A stretch of DNA of 64,000 bases from CAG-791 sp045130475 (GTDB lineage Bacteria; Bacillota; Clostridia; Lachnospirales; Lachnospiraceae): assembly GCA_045130475.1 (NCBI GenBank), contig JBGUPU010000016.1, positions 7,350 to 71,349 on the forward strand. Direction: 5' to 3'. The notes beneath the pieces are model-generated. The model saw nothing but the letters and a program-made list of their open reading frames with translations. It did not search any database and had not been told where the DNA came from. The translations under genes and the position numbers were made by a program. Shown piece by piece: positions 51,542 to 60,153 of this stretch (its first letter is position 1; each line of letters starts with the position of its first letter).

Positions 51542-52534
51542 ATGGAAAAAATACTGAGCGTGTCGATCGCATCCTATAATGTTGAAAAATTTATCCGCAA
51601 GGCGCTGGATTCCTGCTGCATTCCCGAGATCATGGACCGTCTGGAAGTCCTGGTCGTCAATGACGGCTCCACAGACAGCACACTGCAGATTGCCCGTGAG
51701 TATGAGGAAAAATATCCTCAGACTTTCCGTGTGATCGATAAAAAGAACGGCGGATACGGATCAACCGTGAATGCATCCATCAAGGCGGCGACAGGAAAAT
51801 ATTTCCGCCTGCTGGACGGAGACGACTGGTTTGACCGAGATGGACTTGTAAGCTTCATCGAGGAGCTGTCAGAGGCAGAGGAAGATATGATCGTGGCGCA
51901 GTTCAAGCGCGTCTTCGAGGAAGACGGTCACGAGGAACTGCGTGATGAGGCTGAAGATATCAAGAAGAAGGTAGTGAACTTTGACTCGCTGGGAAGCCAT
52001 GAGTGGTTTACCATGCATGCCATTTCCTACCGGACGAAGATCCTCCAGGAGAACGGGATCCGCCTGACCGAGCACTGCTTCTATACAGACCAGGAATATG
52101 ACCTTCTTCCCCTTCCCTGGGTTAATACGGTCCGCATTTTCCCTCAGGTTGTCTACTGTTACCGCATCGGCCGCGGTGAGCAGAGCGTCAGCCCCGAAGG
52201 CCTGGAAAAGCACTACAATGATCAGACTGTTGTCCTCAAGCGCCTGTATACGGTTTATCCTGAGGTCGGAAAACAGAAAACAGCCAAGGACAAGTACATT
52301 TTCAACTATTTTATCCTGCGTACCTTCCTGCAGATCAAGGTTTTCCTGGTCATCTCCAAATCCAATCTGCATCTGCAGGAGCTGAAGAATTTTATTGCTT
52401 ATCTCAAACGCGAGCAGCCTCTGATCTACAAGGAACTGCTCCGCACCAGCAAGATCCTGAAGATCCTCCTGCTGACACGCTATGGTGCCTACGGGATCCT
52501 CCACAAAAAGCTCCGGGAAGGATACAGATATTAA
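51542..52534 (+). CDS. Family 2 glycosyltransferase
   Basis: 330 residues. GT-A fold start LSVSIASYNVEKFIRKAL, UDP/CDP-binding VLVVNDGSTDSTL, and the metal-binding LDGDDWFD. A second acidic motif, FYTDQEYDL, lies in the acceptor half. There are no transmembrane helices but a basic amphipathic C-terminus (ILKILLLTRYGAYGILHKKL) that may bind the membrane. Preceded by GGAG and 41 bases after the cytidylyltransferase, so it is the transferase of this cluster. Acceptor unknown. Confidence 0.87.
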   Translation: MEKILSVSIASYNVEKFIRKALDSCCIPEIMDRLEVLVVNDGSTDSTLQIAREYEEKYPQTFRVIDKKNGGYGSTVNASIKAATGKYFRLLDGDDWFDRDGLVSFIEELSEAEEDMIVAQFKRVFEEDGHEELRDEAEDIKKKVVNFDSLGSHEWFTMHAISYRTKILQENGIRLTEHCFYTDQEYDLLPLPWVNTVRIFPQVVYCYRIGRGEQSVSPEGLEKHYNDQTVVLKRLYTVYPEVGKQKTAKDKYIFNYFILRTFLQIKVFLVISKSNLHLQELKNFIAYLKREQPLIYKELLRTSKILKILLLTRYGAYGILHKKLREGYRY

Positions 52535-52569
52535 GACAGGGTCTCAGAACGATAGTATTGAGAAAGAAA

Positions 52570-52633
52570 ACAGCCCCGCGGGCGGATCATGATCCAGTGA
52601 ACATGGTCCGTTTCCGGCGGGGCTGTATTTTTA
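52570..52633. terminator. Terminator shared by the GT2 cluster and the RNase H-like gene
   Basis: Perfect 10-bp stem ACAGCCCCGC (52570-52579) / GCGGGGCTGT (52617-52626) with an inner imperfect hairpin, then ATTTTTATTT. It overlaps the 3' end of the convergent gene at 52631. Confidence 0.8.
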
Positions 52634-53743
52634 TTTGCGGAAAATGATATGTCTGAGTACATAGGCTGCGTAGTCCGACAAGGCTGCGCGGTCTTTTTTG
52701 ATTTCGTCTGTGAATTCAAAGAAAATACTTTTGTCCTCAAAGGAACGCTTGAAGAAAGGGGTCCGATAGAGGCTCCACTGGGGAAGAAAGGTACCGTTTT
52801 TGCGGGTATAACAGGTCTCGGGTTTTGCCTGGATCCGGCGGTTGGGGTCTACGTAAGAGGCGATATACTTGTGGATCGCCATGTCCTCTGCGGGCAGATA
52901 GTAATAATCCCTGTAATTCGCGTAAAAATATTTCATCTCCTCACTGTAGAGCGGGACCTTGAGTATGCCGCTGTCACCCTCGATCTTGAGATAACAGTGG
53001 TCCGCCCCGGCGTAGATCCTGGCGGGGAGGGAAAACCCCATTTTGAAGCGTACCAGAAGCTCCTCGGCCTGCCTGCCCTCGTGGTCTTTAAAATAATTTG
53101 CCTGTGCGCGGGTGACGGTCACCTGCATCTCTTCCAGATGCGCAAATGAGGAAAGGGGCAGGAGCTTTAGAAGTCCCTCGACGTTGGCCTGGTTGTGCAG
53201 GACCAGCCGGTCAAGCATCTCCAGGGAGGGCAGGAGCAGATACTTTTTGTAGGCATCGATCAGTTCTTTCCCGTCCGCGTCCTCAGTGCGCCCTGTCCCC
53301 AGGCAGGCCTCCATGGTCTGCTGTCTGTAATCCGACAGCCCCAGCAGATGGCGGTAGGGAGCAACGTAGGCATACAGGTCCACGGATTCCATCGAGAGAA
53401 AAGAGGCTGCGTCGGAGAGCAGGCCGTGGAAATCCATACGCGCCCGCAGAAAGGGAAGATCGAAGCGGTTCCCGTTGTAATTGATGATGTATTGGTATTT
53501 CCCGCAGAAGATGAGAAAGGAGGAGAGGATCATTTTTTCATCCAGTCCCGTATCGTCAAACCACTGCGTCATCTGCCATCCCTCGGGCTGCAGATAAATG
53601 CATCCGATCAGATAGACAGTGCTGTTGGTCCGGCTGATCCCGGTGGTCTCAATATCCAGAAACAGAACCTGCTGCGGGTCCGCCGGCACATCCGGAAGGG
53701 AAAAATGCAGGTCCTGTTCGATCGCTTTACTGATGATACGCAT
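52631..53743 (-). CDS. RNase H-like (DEDD) exonuclease-domain protein
   Basis: 370 residues of the YprB/RNase_H_2 type. The DEDD residues begin in VLFLDIETTG (Asp30, Glu32) and continue with IINYNGNRFDLPFL. Length and motifs suggest a 3'-5' nuclease or nuclease-like scaffold. The C-terminal 140 residues are a separate uncharacterised region (FYANYRDYYYLPAEDMAIHKYI). It is a single gene on the minus strand. I cannot see the helicase partner that YprB has in Bacillus. Confidence 0.8.
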   Translation of the reverse strand: MRIISKAIEQDLHFSLPDVPADPQQVLFLDIETTGISRTNSTVYLIGCIYLQPEGWQMTQWFDDTGLDEKMILSSFLIFCGKYQYIINYNGNRFDLPFLRARMDFHGLLSDAASFLSMESVDLYAYVAPYRHLLGLSDYRQQTMEACLGTGRTEDADGKELIDAYKKYLLLPSLEMLDRLVLHNQANVEGLLKLLPLSSFAHLEEMQVTVTRAQANYFKDHEGRQAEELLVRFKMGFSLPARIYAGADHCYLKIEGDSGILKVPLYSEEMKYFYANYRDYYYLPAEDMAIHKYIASYVDPNRRIQAKPETCYTRKNGTFLPQWSLYRTPFFKRSFEDKSIFFEFTDEIKKDRAALSDYAAYVLRHIIFRK

Positions 53744-53870
53744 ATTGTTCCTTTCACACCATTATCCTGTAATCGGACTTAGTGTACCACATTTTTGCCG
53801 GGAATGGGAATTTCTTGCTGCAGACCGGGCATTCATATAAAAAGCAGTTTCGTCAACATGAAAAGTTAAC

Positions 53871-53916
53871 ATGAAAACAGGCACAATGCCGAAGACGACA
53901 ATGTGCCTGTTTTCAT
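53871..53916 (-). terminator. 15-bp hairpin behind the symporter gene
   Basis: ATGAAAACAGGCACA (53871-53885) and its exact complement (53902-53916). It lies 110 bases downstream of the symporter stop on the minus strand. The T-run is poor, but the T-rich arm could still terminate. The rest of the 283-base gap (53744-54026) shows nothing else. Confidence 0.6.
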
Positions 53917-54026
53917 ACATGCCATTTATTATCCTTATTATCCGGGAAACTGAATGAATACTGATGTAACAGAGAACTAGCCGGAGGTGCCTGATTCACA
54001 ATTTCCCGGAGAATAATCTGACTGTC

Positions 54027-55691
54027 TTATTTAGCGATTCCAAGAGGAGAGAATACAAGGTAGATGATCACGGCAATGATGATACCGACAATGGATACCA
54101 CATGGCGGTATTTCCAGGGAGTAAGATCAACAGCGCCGACATCCTTGACCTCGTACTCGGGATCCTTGCCCATCCTGTTGAGCACCCACATGATGATCAG
54201 CTCGATCGGGAAGAGTACGGCCATTGCGTACAGGTAGTGAACGGGCTCTGTGGTTCCAGGATAGCAGGGCTTGAGCAGCATGAAAGCGCCATAGACGATC
54301 ACGTGGAAGACGGTGATCAGCATGGGAGAATATTTGGGAGCTCTGCGGAACATGAATACGCCGAGGATGGTGCAGACGATCGGCAGGGAGACAAACTGAG
54401 ACATGGAGTTCAGGAATGTCGTGATGCCGTTTGCGTACATGACGAAGGGTCCGATGCAGATGGCGATGATGCCTGCGATGGTGCCGTAGTATTTGGCGAT
54501 ACGCACACACTTTTCATCAGAGGTTCTCTTTCCGATCTCGGTGGAGCGGAAGATATCCAGTGTGAACATGGTGGATGCAGAGTTCAATACCGAGTTGAAA
54601 GAGGACAGGATCGCGCCGAACAGAACAGCTGCGAAGAAGCCCATGATCGGCTTGGGGACAACTGCGGAAATCAGAGCAGGATAAGCAAAGTCGATCGCGG
54701 AGTCGCCTGCGCTCTTGATGGTTTCCTGGATGGAAGGAAGGTGATAGGCGATGATGCCGGGGATGATCAGGTAAAGGGGGCCTGCGCACTTGAGGAAACC
54801 GCAGAAGATTGCACCCTTCTGACCTTCTTTCAGGCTCTTTGCCGCAAGGGATCTCTGTACGAAGGACTGGTTGCAGCACCACCAGTAAATGTTGTTGAAC
54901 AGCATGCCGGTGAAGATCAGAGGCCAGGGCAGGTTGGGCTCGGCAGAGTTCCAGTCGCTCCAGGCGTTCATCTTTGCAGGATCAGCTTCAACCATATATT
55001 TCCAGCCGTCAATGATGCCGCTGCCGCCTGTCTCTTTTGCCAGGACAGCCAGTGCGATGAAGGGGATCAGGACGCCCGCGATCAGAAGACCGATGCCGTT
55101 GATCGTATCAGAGACAGCAACTGCTTTCAGGCCGCCGAAGATGGCATAGCAGCCGCCGACAATACCGATGACTACGCACAGAACGGCAACTGCCGCGAAT
55201 TTGCTGCAGCCGATCATGCCGGAAATATCGAAGATTCTCTCGAAAACAACTGCGCCGGAATACAGGATTACGGGAAGGTTGAGGATCGAATACATGATAA
55301 CGATGATTGTGGAGAAAACAAGCTTGGTTGATTTTCCGAAACGCTCCTCCATCAGAGCGGGGATCGTTGTTGTGCCCATCTTCAGATAACGGGGCAGGAA
55401 ATAATAAGCCAGGATCAGGAGTGTGAAGATTGAACCGACTTCCCAGCCGATGGGGCTCATGTTGGTAGCCCAGGACTGGCCGTTCAGGCCGACCAGCTGC
55501 TCGGCAGACAGGTTTGTGAGCAGAAGAGAACCGGCGATGACAACACCTGGAAGACTGCGGCTGGCCAGGAAATAACCCTCAGCCGTATCGAGGTTATCTT
55601 CCTTGGTTTTGAGACTTGAAACAACAGCTACCATAACAGTGAAAAACAGGAACGTGAGAATGATCCATGCCAAAGAACTGAAAAAACCCAT
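54027..55691 (-). CDS. Sodium:solute symporter (SSS family, sugar-type)
   Basis: 554 residues with about 13-14 transmembrane helices. N-terminal ASRSLPGVVIAGSLLLTNLSAEQLVGLNG and WEVGSIFTLLILAYYFLPRYLK are typical of the SLC5/SGLT-like branch including YidK. It should import a sugar or sugar-like solute with Na+. The ATG at 55691 (MGFFSSLAW) is preferred; GAGAGGG lies just upstream. The upstream region carries two LacI-type operators, which supports carbohydrate-dependent regulation. No catabolic gene is next to it, so the substrate cannot be named. Confidence 0.9.
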   Translation of the reverse strand: MGFFSSLAWIILTFLFFTVMVAVVSSLKTKEDNLDTAEGYFLASRSLPGVVIAGSLLLTNLSAEQLVGLNGQSWATNMSPIGWEVGSIFTLLILAYYFLPRYLKMGTTTIPALMEERFGKSTKLVFSTIIVIMYSILNLPVILYSGAVVFERIFDISGMIGCSKFAAVAVLCVVIGIVGGCYAIFGGLKAVAVSDTINGIGLLIAGVLIPFIALAVLAKETGGSGIIDGWKYMVEADPAKMNAWSDWNSAEPNLPWPLIFTGMLFNNIYWWCCNQSFVQRSLAAKSLKEGQKGAIFCGFLKCAGPLYLIIPGIIAYHLPSIQETIKSAGDSAIDFAYPALISAVVPKPIMGFFAAVLFGAILSSFNSVLNSASTMFTLDIFRSTEIGKRTSDEKCVRIAKYYGTIAGIIAICIGPFVMYANGITTFLNSMSQFVSLPIVCTILGVFMFRRAPKYSPMLITVFHVIVYGAFMLLKPCYPGTTEPVHYLYAMAVLFPIELIIMWVLNRMGKDPEYEVKDVGAVDLTPWKYRHVVSIVGIIIAVIIYLVFSPLGIAK

Positions 55692-55881
55692 TTTACATAC
55701 CCTCTCTTTAATGCCTTTTCTCAATATGATGCCTGTTCCTGATGCCGTGGCAGAAAGCAGTATGCCTTCCGTTATTTATGTAGTTGAATGCAGATTCTGA
55801 CAGTGTTCTGAATTTGCTGTCCTCTCCGTATCCGCTATTCAATCAGCAAAGCAAGTCAGCAGGCAAGATGAAAATCTTGAA

Positions 55882-55899
55882 TACGATACCGGTGTCGTA
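55882..55899. promoter_or_regulatory. LacI-type operator 1
   Basis: TACGATACCGGTGTCGTA: arms TACG/CGTA around the central ACCGGT, typical of LacI/GalR-family operators. It lies about 190 bases upstream of the symporter start on the minus strand. Confidence 0.72.
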
Positions 55900-55946
55900 A
55901 GTGTTTTAAAAATTAGTGACCGCCGTAAGATGAATTTCCGGAAGAC

Positions 55947-55966
55947 TTACGATACCGGTCACGTAA
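55947..55966. promoter_or_regulatory. LacI-type operator 2
   Basis: TTACGATACCGGTCACGTAA: arms TTACG/CGTAA around ACCGGT. Its centre is 66 bases from that of operator 1, close to six helical turns, a spacing that allows a repressor loop. A minus-strand TATTAT near 55983-55988 could be the -10 of the symporter promoter, but no good -35 was found. The rest of the 583-base gap up to thrC includes an AT-rich inverted repeat (ACAAATTTT 56021-56029 / AAAATTTGT 56047-56055). Confidence 0.72.
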
Positions 55967-56274
55967 CTTTTATGGTGTGAGTATAATACGCTCATGGCAA
56001 GAATGAAATAGTGAAATATAACAAATTTTATTATGGCTCTATTATAAAAATTTGTGATTGATAACTAGTGTGTTAATAATGATGCTGATTCATGGTTTTC
56101 TTTCATGTATTTATGCCGGGAGGCTGCCTGGATATTGTAACTGCTGCTTTTACTTATTTCCCTTTGTGTTACATGCTGATTTGTGATATAGTTTATGGTT
56201 GTTCGGAAACTAATGCAGTATCTGTCAAATCTGTTCCGCCGCAGGTTCATAGTGAAAGAGAGGTCCATATCAGA

Positions 56275-57762
56275 ATGAAAGAGATTTTATACAAGAGTAC
56301 GCGTTCGGACAATGTTCCGGTCCCTGCTTCCAAAGCAATCCTTATGGGACTGGCCGAAGACGGAGGCCTTTTTGTACCTACTGAATTTCCGGCGCTGGAC
56401 AGGAGTCTCTCCGATCTGGCCGGGATGGATTACCGCGGCGTGGCCTATGAAGTTATGAAGCTGATGCTCACTGACTTTACAGAGGACGAGCTGAAGAACT
56501 GCATCAAAAATGCCTATGGCGATAATTTTGATGACAAAGAGATCGTTCCGGTCCGAAAAGCGGATGGCGCGTATTTCCTCGAGCTTTTCCATGGCCCTAC
56601 AATTGCCTTTAAGGATATGGCCCTGCAGATCCTGCCGCATCTTCTGACCACCTCCGCCCGTAAAAATGCGGAGCAGAAGGAAATCGTGATCCTGACTGCA
56701 ACCAGCGGGGATACCGGCAAGGCTGCCATGGCTGGTTTTGCGGATGTTGCCGGGACCCGGATCATGGTTTTTTATCCCAAAGACGGTGTCTCTTCGATCC
56801 AGGAGAGGCAGATGGTGACTCAGAAGGGCGATAACACCTGCGTTGTCGGCATCCGCGGAAACTTTGACGATGCCCAGAGCGAAGTCAAGAAGATATTTGG
56901 TGATACGGCTCTGCGCAAAGAGATGGCGGAAAAAGGTTTTGCCTTCTCCTCGGCCAACTCCATCAATATCGGACGCCTTGTTCCCCAGATCGTCTACTAT
57001 GTTTTCGCCTACACCAGACTCCTTAAGCAAGGTGTCATTGAGGAAGGCGAGAAGATCAATATCGTTGTTCCCACTGGAAATTTCGGCAATATTCTCGCTG
57101 CCTATTATGGCATGAAGATGGGACTGCCGGTCGCAAAGCTCATGTGCGCTTCCAATTCAAACAAGGTCCTGTTTGATTTCTTCTCAACAGGTACTTACGA
57201 CCGGAACCGCGAGTTTATCCTGACCAGTTCTCCTTCCATGGATATTCTGATCTCCAGCAACCTCGAGCGCCTGATCTACCACATCAGCGGCGACAGTGCT
57301 GAAAAGACCGCTTCCCTGATGAAGGACCTGGGTGAAAAAGGTCTCTATTGCATCACCGATGAGATGAAAGAAGGTCTGTCCATGTTTGCGGGCGGCTACG
57401 CAACAGAAGATAATACCGCAGAGGCGATCCGCAGACTATTTAAAGAAGAAGACTATGTGATCGATCCTCACACGGCGGTCGCTGCATTTGTATATGATGC
57501 TTACCGGGAGCAGACCGGTGACAGCAGACCTGCCGTCATTGCATCTACGGCAAGTCCCTTCAAGTTTGAAAACAGTGTCATGCGTGCCCTTGGTGAGCCT
57601 GCGGACCTGCCCGATCTGGAACTTGCGGACCGCCTGAGCGAGAAGGCCGGTGTCCCTGTGCCCGAAGCAGTCAATGTCCTGCGCACGGCTGAGATCCGCC
57701 ACAAGATCGTCTGCGACAGAGAAGGAATGAAGGCGGAAGTCAGGAAGTTTTTGGGCATGTGA
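56275..57762 (+). CDS. thrC: Threonine synthase
   Basis: 495 residues; converts O-phosphohomoserine to threonine with PLP. PLP Lys is K113 in GPTIAFKDMALQ; the N-terminal YKSTRSDNVPVPASKAIL and ATSGDTGKAAMAGF are typical of the long (class 1) threonine synthases. The frame is open from 56092, but the family starts at MKEILYKSTR, ATG 56275, with AGAGAGG 11 bases upstream. With MetA it marks the homoserine branch point. The aminopeptidase gene follows 22 bases later. Confidence 0.95.
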   Translation: MKEILYKSTRSDNVPVPASKAILMGLAEDGGLFVPTEFPALDRSLSDLAGMDYRGVAYEVMKLMLTDFTEDELKNCIKNAYGDNFDDKEIVPVRKADGAYFLELFHGPTIAFKDMALQILPHLLTTSARKNAEQKEIVILTATSGDTGKAAMAGFADVAGTRIMVFYPKDGVSSIQERQMVTQKGDNTCVVGIRGNFDDAQSEVKKIFGDTALRKEMAEKGFAFSSANSINIGRLVPQIVYYVFAYTRLLKQGVIEEGEKINIVVPTGNFGNILAAYYGMKMGLPVAKLMCASNSNKVLFDFFSTGTYDRNREFILTSSPSMDILISSNLERLIYHISGDSAEKTASLMKDLGEKGLYCITDEMKEGLSMFAGGYATEDNTAEAIRRLFKEEDYVIDPHTAVAAFVYDAYREQTGDSRPAVIASTASPFKFENSVMRALGEPADLPDLELADRLSEKAGVPVPEAVNVLRTAEIRHKIVCDREGMKAEVRKFLGM

Positions 57763-57784
57763 TGTGAGACCATGGAGCTAAGGT

Positions 57785-59689
57785 ATGGTAAATACAATTA
57801 TCAGAGAAAGGCTTGAAAAGCTTCGTCAGAAGATGGAGCGTCTGGGGATCGATTATTATCTGATCCCGACGGCAGATTATCATAATTCGGAATATGTTGC
57901 GCCGTATTTCCAGACCAGGCATTATTTCAGCGGTTTTTCCGGCTCCAACGGGACGCTGGCGGTCGGCAGGGAGGAGGCCGGTCTTTGGACGGACGGGCGT
58001 TACTTTATCCAGGCCGGAAAGGAATTGGAAGGTACTGGCGTCGACCTCTATCGGGAGATGGAGGAGGGGGTTCCCACGGTTTCCGAGTGGCTGGCGGACA
58101 GGATGCCTGAAAACGGCAGGCTGGGTTTTGAAGGCGGCTGTCTGAATGTGCGTCAGGTGCGGAATCTGCGAAATAAGCTGGCCTGCAAAAATGTGCGCTT
58201 TGTTTCTCAGTATGATCCCGCAGAGGGAATCTGGAATGATCGCCCGGCGCTGCCCTCTCACCCTGCTTTCGTGCTGGGAGAGGAGTACAGCGGGGAGAGC
58301 GCCGGATCCAAACTTGCGCGTCTGCGGGAAATAATGCGTCAGAAGGGCGCCGGGGTCTATGTGGAGAGTAAGCTCGACAACCTGATGTGGCTGTTCAACC
58401 TGCGCGGCGCAGATGTCGAATGTACGCCGGTCGCGCTGAGCTTCGGTCTTGTGACTATGGACCGCCAGGTCCTCTTCATTCAGGAGAGCGAAGTGACCGA
58501 AGAGGTCCGCGTCTATGCTGATTCCATCGGTCTCGAGCTGCAGCCTTATGAGAATGTGAGCACCTTTCTGGAAAATCCGGCGGTTTATCAGGAAGCGGCG
58601 GCAGACAGTGCGGCAGCTGCAGGGGAAGCCTCAGCAGAGCGCGCGCAGGAGGACTGCCGTGTACTCTTTGATCCGGGGAGTCTGAGCATACGCCTGTGGA
58701 ATGCGCTTGAACGCGGCAGGGAAGCTGCCGGTATCAGGACCCGTCCGCATTATGATGTCGAAAAGCGCAGTCCTGTCGAGGACTTTAAGGCGGCGAAAAA
58801 TGAGACGGAATTGAAAAATATCCGCGCCGCTTATCGGGATGATTCCGCAGCGGTCTGCAGGTTCCTTTACTGGCTTCACAAGCATGTGGAGAACGGCACA
58901 GTGGACACGCTGACGGAGTATACTGCGGCTCAGAAAATGGATTCCCTGCGCACCGAGATCAGCGATTATGTGGAGCTTTCCTTCGGTACGATCTCCGCAT
59001 ACGGACCCAATGCGGCCATGATGCATTACAGCGCAAAGAAGGACGACTGTGCACAGCTGCGTCCCGAGGGGATGCTTCTGGTTGACTGCGGCGGACAGTA
59101 CCTGCGCGGCACAACGGATGTCACCCGCACAATGGCGCTGGGCCCCGTCACGGAGGAAATGCGCCGTCACTACACCCTGACTGCGGTCGGGAATCTCCAG
59201 CTTCTGGATGCTGTATTTTTATATGGCTGCACAGGAAGAAATGTGGATATACTGGCCAGACAGCCCCTGTGGAGCACTTTTGTGGATTACAAATGCGGCA
59301 CAGGGCATGGCATCGGATATCTTCTGGGTGTCCACGAAGGACCCCAGAACATCCGCTGGCGCTTCTCGGAAGGGATGGCGGAGGCTGTCCTGGAGACCGG
59401 TATGATCGTCTCCGACGAGCCGGGCGTCTACATTGAGGGACAGTACGGTATCCGCATCGAGACCATCCTCGAAGTCGTCGAGGCGGCAAAGAACGGGGAC
59501 GGAAGATTTTTGCGGTTCAGCCCGCTTACACTTGTTCCTCTCGATCCTGCGCTGATCGATCCCGACTATTTAACACCGCAGACACGTGCTGTCCTCAACC
59601 GTTATCATGCGCGTGTTTTCGATGAGATCGCTCCCCTTCTGAACGAAGAGGAACGCAGCTGGCTCCGCCTGCAGACCGCTCCGATCTGA
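57785..59689 (+). CDS. Aminopeptidase P-family (M24) Xaa-Pro peptidase
   Basis: 634 residues of the long type with two creatinase-like N-terminal domains and a C-terminal M24 catalytic domain plus a C-terminal extension. Metal ligands: the two Asp in VDCGGQYLRGTTDVTRT, His in GTGHGIGYLLGVHEGP, and the two Glu in VSDEPGVYIEGQYGIRIE. Such enzymes remove N-terminal residues preceding proline. It has a compositionally biased Ala/Glu insertion (EAAADSAAAAGEASAERA) near residue 270. GGAG is 7 bases before the ATG. Probably co-transcribed with thrC. Confidence 0.92.
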   Translation: MVNTIIRERLEKLRQKMERLGIDYYLIPTADYHNSEYVAPYFQTRHYFSGFSGSNGTLAVGREEAGLWTDGRYFIQAGKELEGTGVDLYREMEEGVPTVSEWLADRMPENGRLGFEGGCLNVRQVRNLRNKLACKNVRFVSQYDPAEGIWNDRPALPSHPAFVLGEEYSGESAGSKLARLREIMRQKGAGVYVESKLDNLMWLFNLRGADVECTPVALSFGLVTMDRQVLFIQESEVTEEVRVYADSIGLELQPYENVSTFLENPAVYQEAAADSAAAAGEASAERAQEDCRVLFDPGSLSIRLWNALERGREAAGIRTRPHYDVEKRSPVEDFKAAKNETELKNIRAAYRDDSAAVCRFLYWLHKHVENGTVDTLTEYTAAQKMDSLRTEISDYVELSFGTISAYGPNAAMMHYSAKKDDCAQLRPEGMLLVDCGGQYLRGTTDVTRTMALGPVTEEMRRHYTLTAVGNLQLLDAVFLYGCTGRNVDILARQPLWSTFVDYKCGTGHGIGYLLGVHEGPQNIRWRFSEGMAEAVLETGMIVSDEPGVYIEGQYGIRIETILEVVEAAKNGDGRFLRFSPLTLVPLDPALIDPDYLTPQTRAVLNRYHARVFDEIAPLLNEEERSWLRLQTAPI

Positions 59690-59723
59690 GCGTCCTGATC
59701 TGTCCCGGCGGCCAAAGCAGTAG

Positions 59724-59753
59724 TTGTCACATAGGATGCCTGTATGGTATAAT
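59724..59753 (+). promoter_or_regulatory. Promoter of the structured RNA region
   Basis: -35 TTGTCA (59724-59729), 18-base spacer, -10 TATAAT (59748-59753). Start predicted near 59760. A second TATAAT (60112-60117) lies just before pheS without a good -35. Confidence 0.7.
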
Positions 59754-59759
59754 AAAGGC

Positions 59760-60040
59760 ACCTGAGATGCCAATTATCTGCTATTTTGAACCTACAATTA
59801 CTTTAAACGGGAATCCTATTATTGCTGTGTGGATGTCAGGCCTTCCGTGCGAAAGCACCGGCAGAGGAAGACAAAAGCACATGCTGCGGACACCCACCTG
59901 GCATGCGTGCTAGGAGTCAAAATGCAGGTTCGGCGTTTCAGGCCTTTGTGTGTGCTCAAAAGAAATAAGGCACACAGCGAAGCGGGAACGCCTGACAGGA
60001 GTCTGCTCCATGCGAGGCATTCGCGCTTTTCTTTATTGTT
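59760..60040 (+). ncRNA. Candidate structured RNA (unassigned) upstream of pheS
   Basis: About 280 bases with promoter in front and a weak hairpin plus T-rich stretch (GCGA/TCGC near 60013-60023, then CTTTTCTTT) behind. Stems seen: CTTCC-GTGC-GAAA-GCAC ... GGAAG (59842-59870, GNRA loop); AGCACATGC ... GCAT..GTGCT (59876-59911); GGCGTT (59932-59937) with AACGCC (59987-59992), enclosing TGTGTGC/GCACACA. A GTCAGGC (59835-59841) / GCCTGAC (59990-59996) helix competes with the third stem, and TCAGGCCTT is repeated at 59836 and 59938. No T-box sequence, SRP, 6S or RNase P signature was recognised. It may be a regulator of pheST or an independent RNA. Confidence 0.5.
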
Positions 60041-60153
60041 TAAAATAGTTTTGTCTCTATATGTCAAAACATCTGATCAGGATTGGAAAAGCTGTTAAAA
60101 AGTTTTTTTAATATAATCGAAACACATAAACCCAGGTAAGAAGGATATCAGAT

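Noticed and set aside
59829..60098. An 89-codon plus-strand frame before pheS
   Set aside because: It starts with GTG without a ribosome site, is rich in Arg/His/Cys without pattern and is not Phe-rich, so it is neither a gene nor an attenuator peptide. The RNA structure explains the region better.
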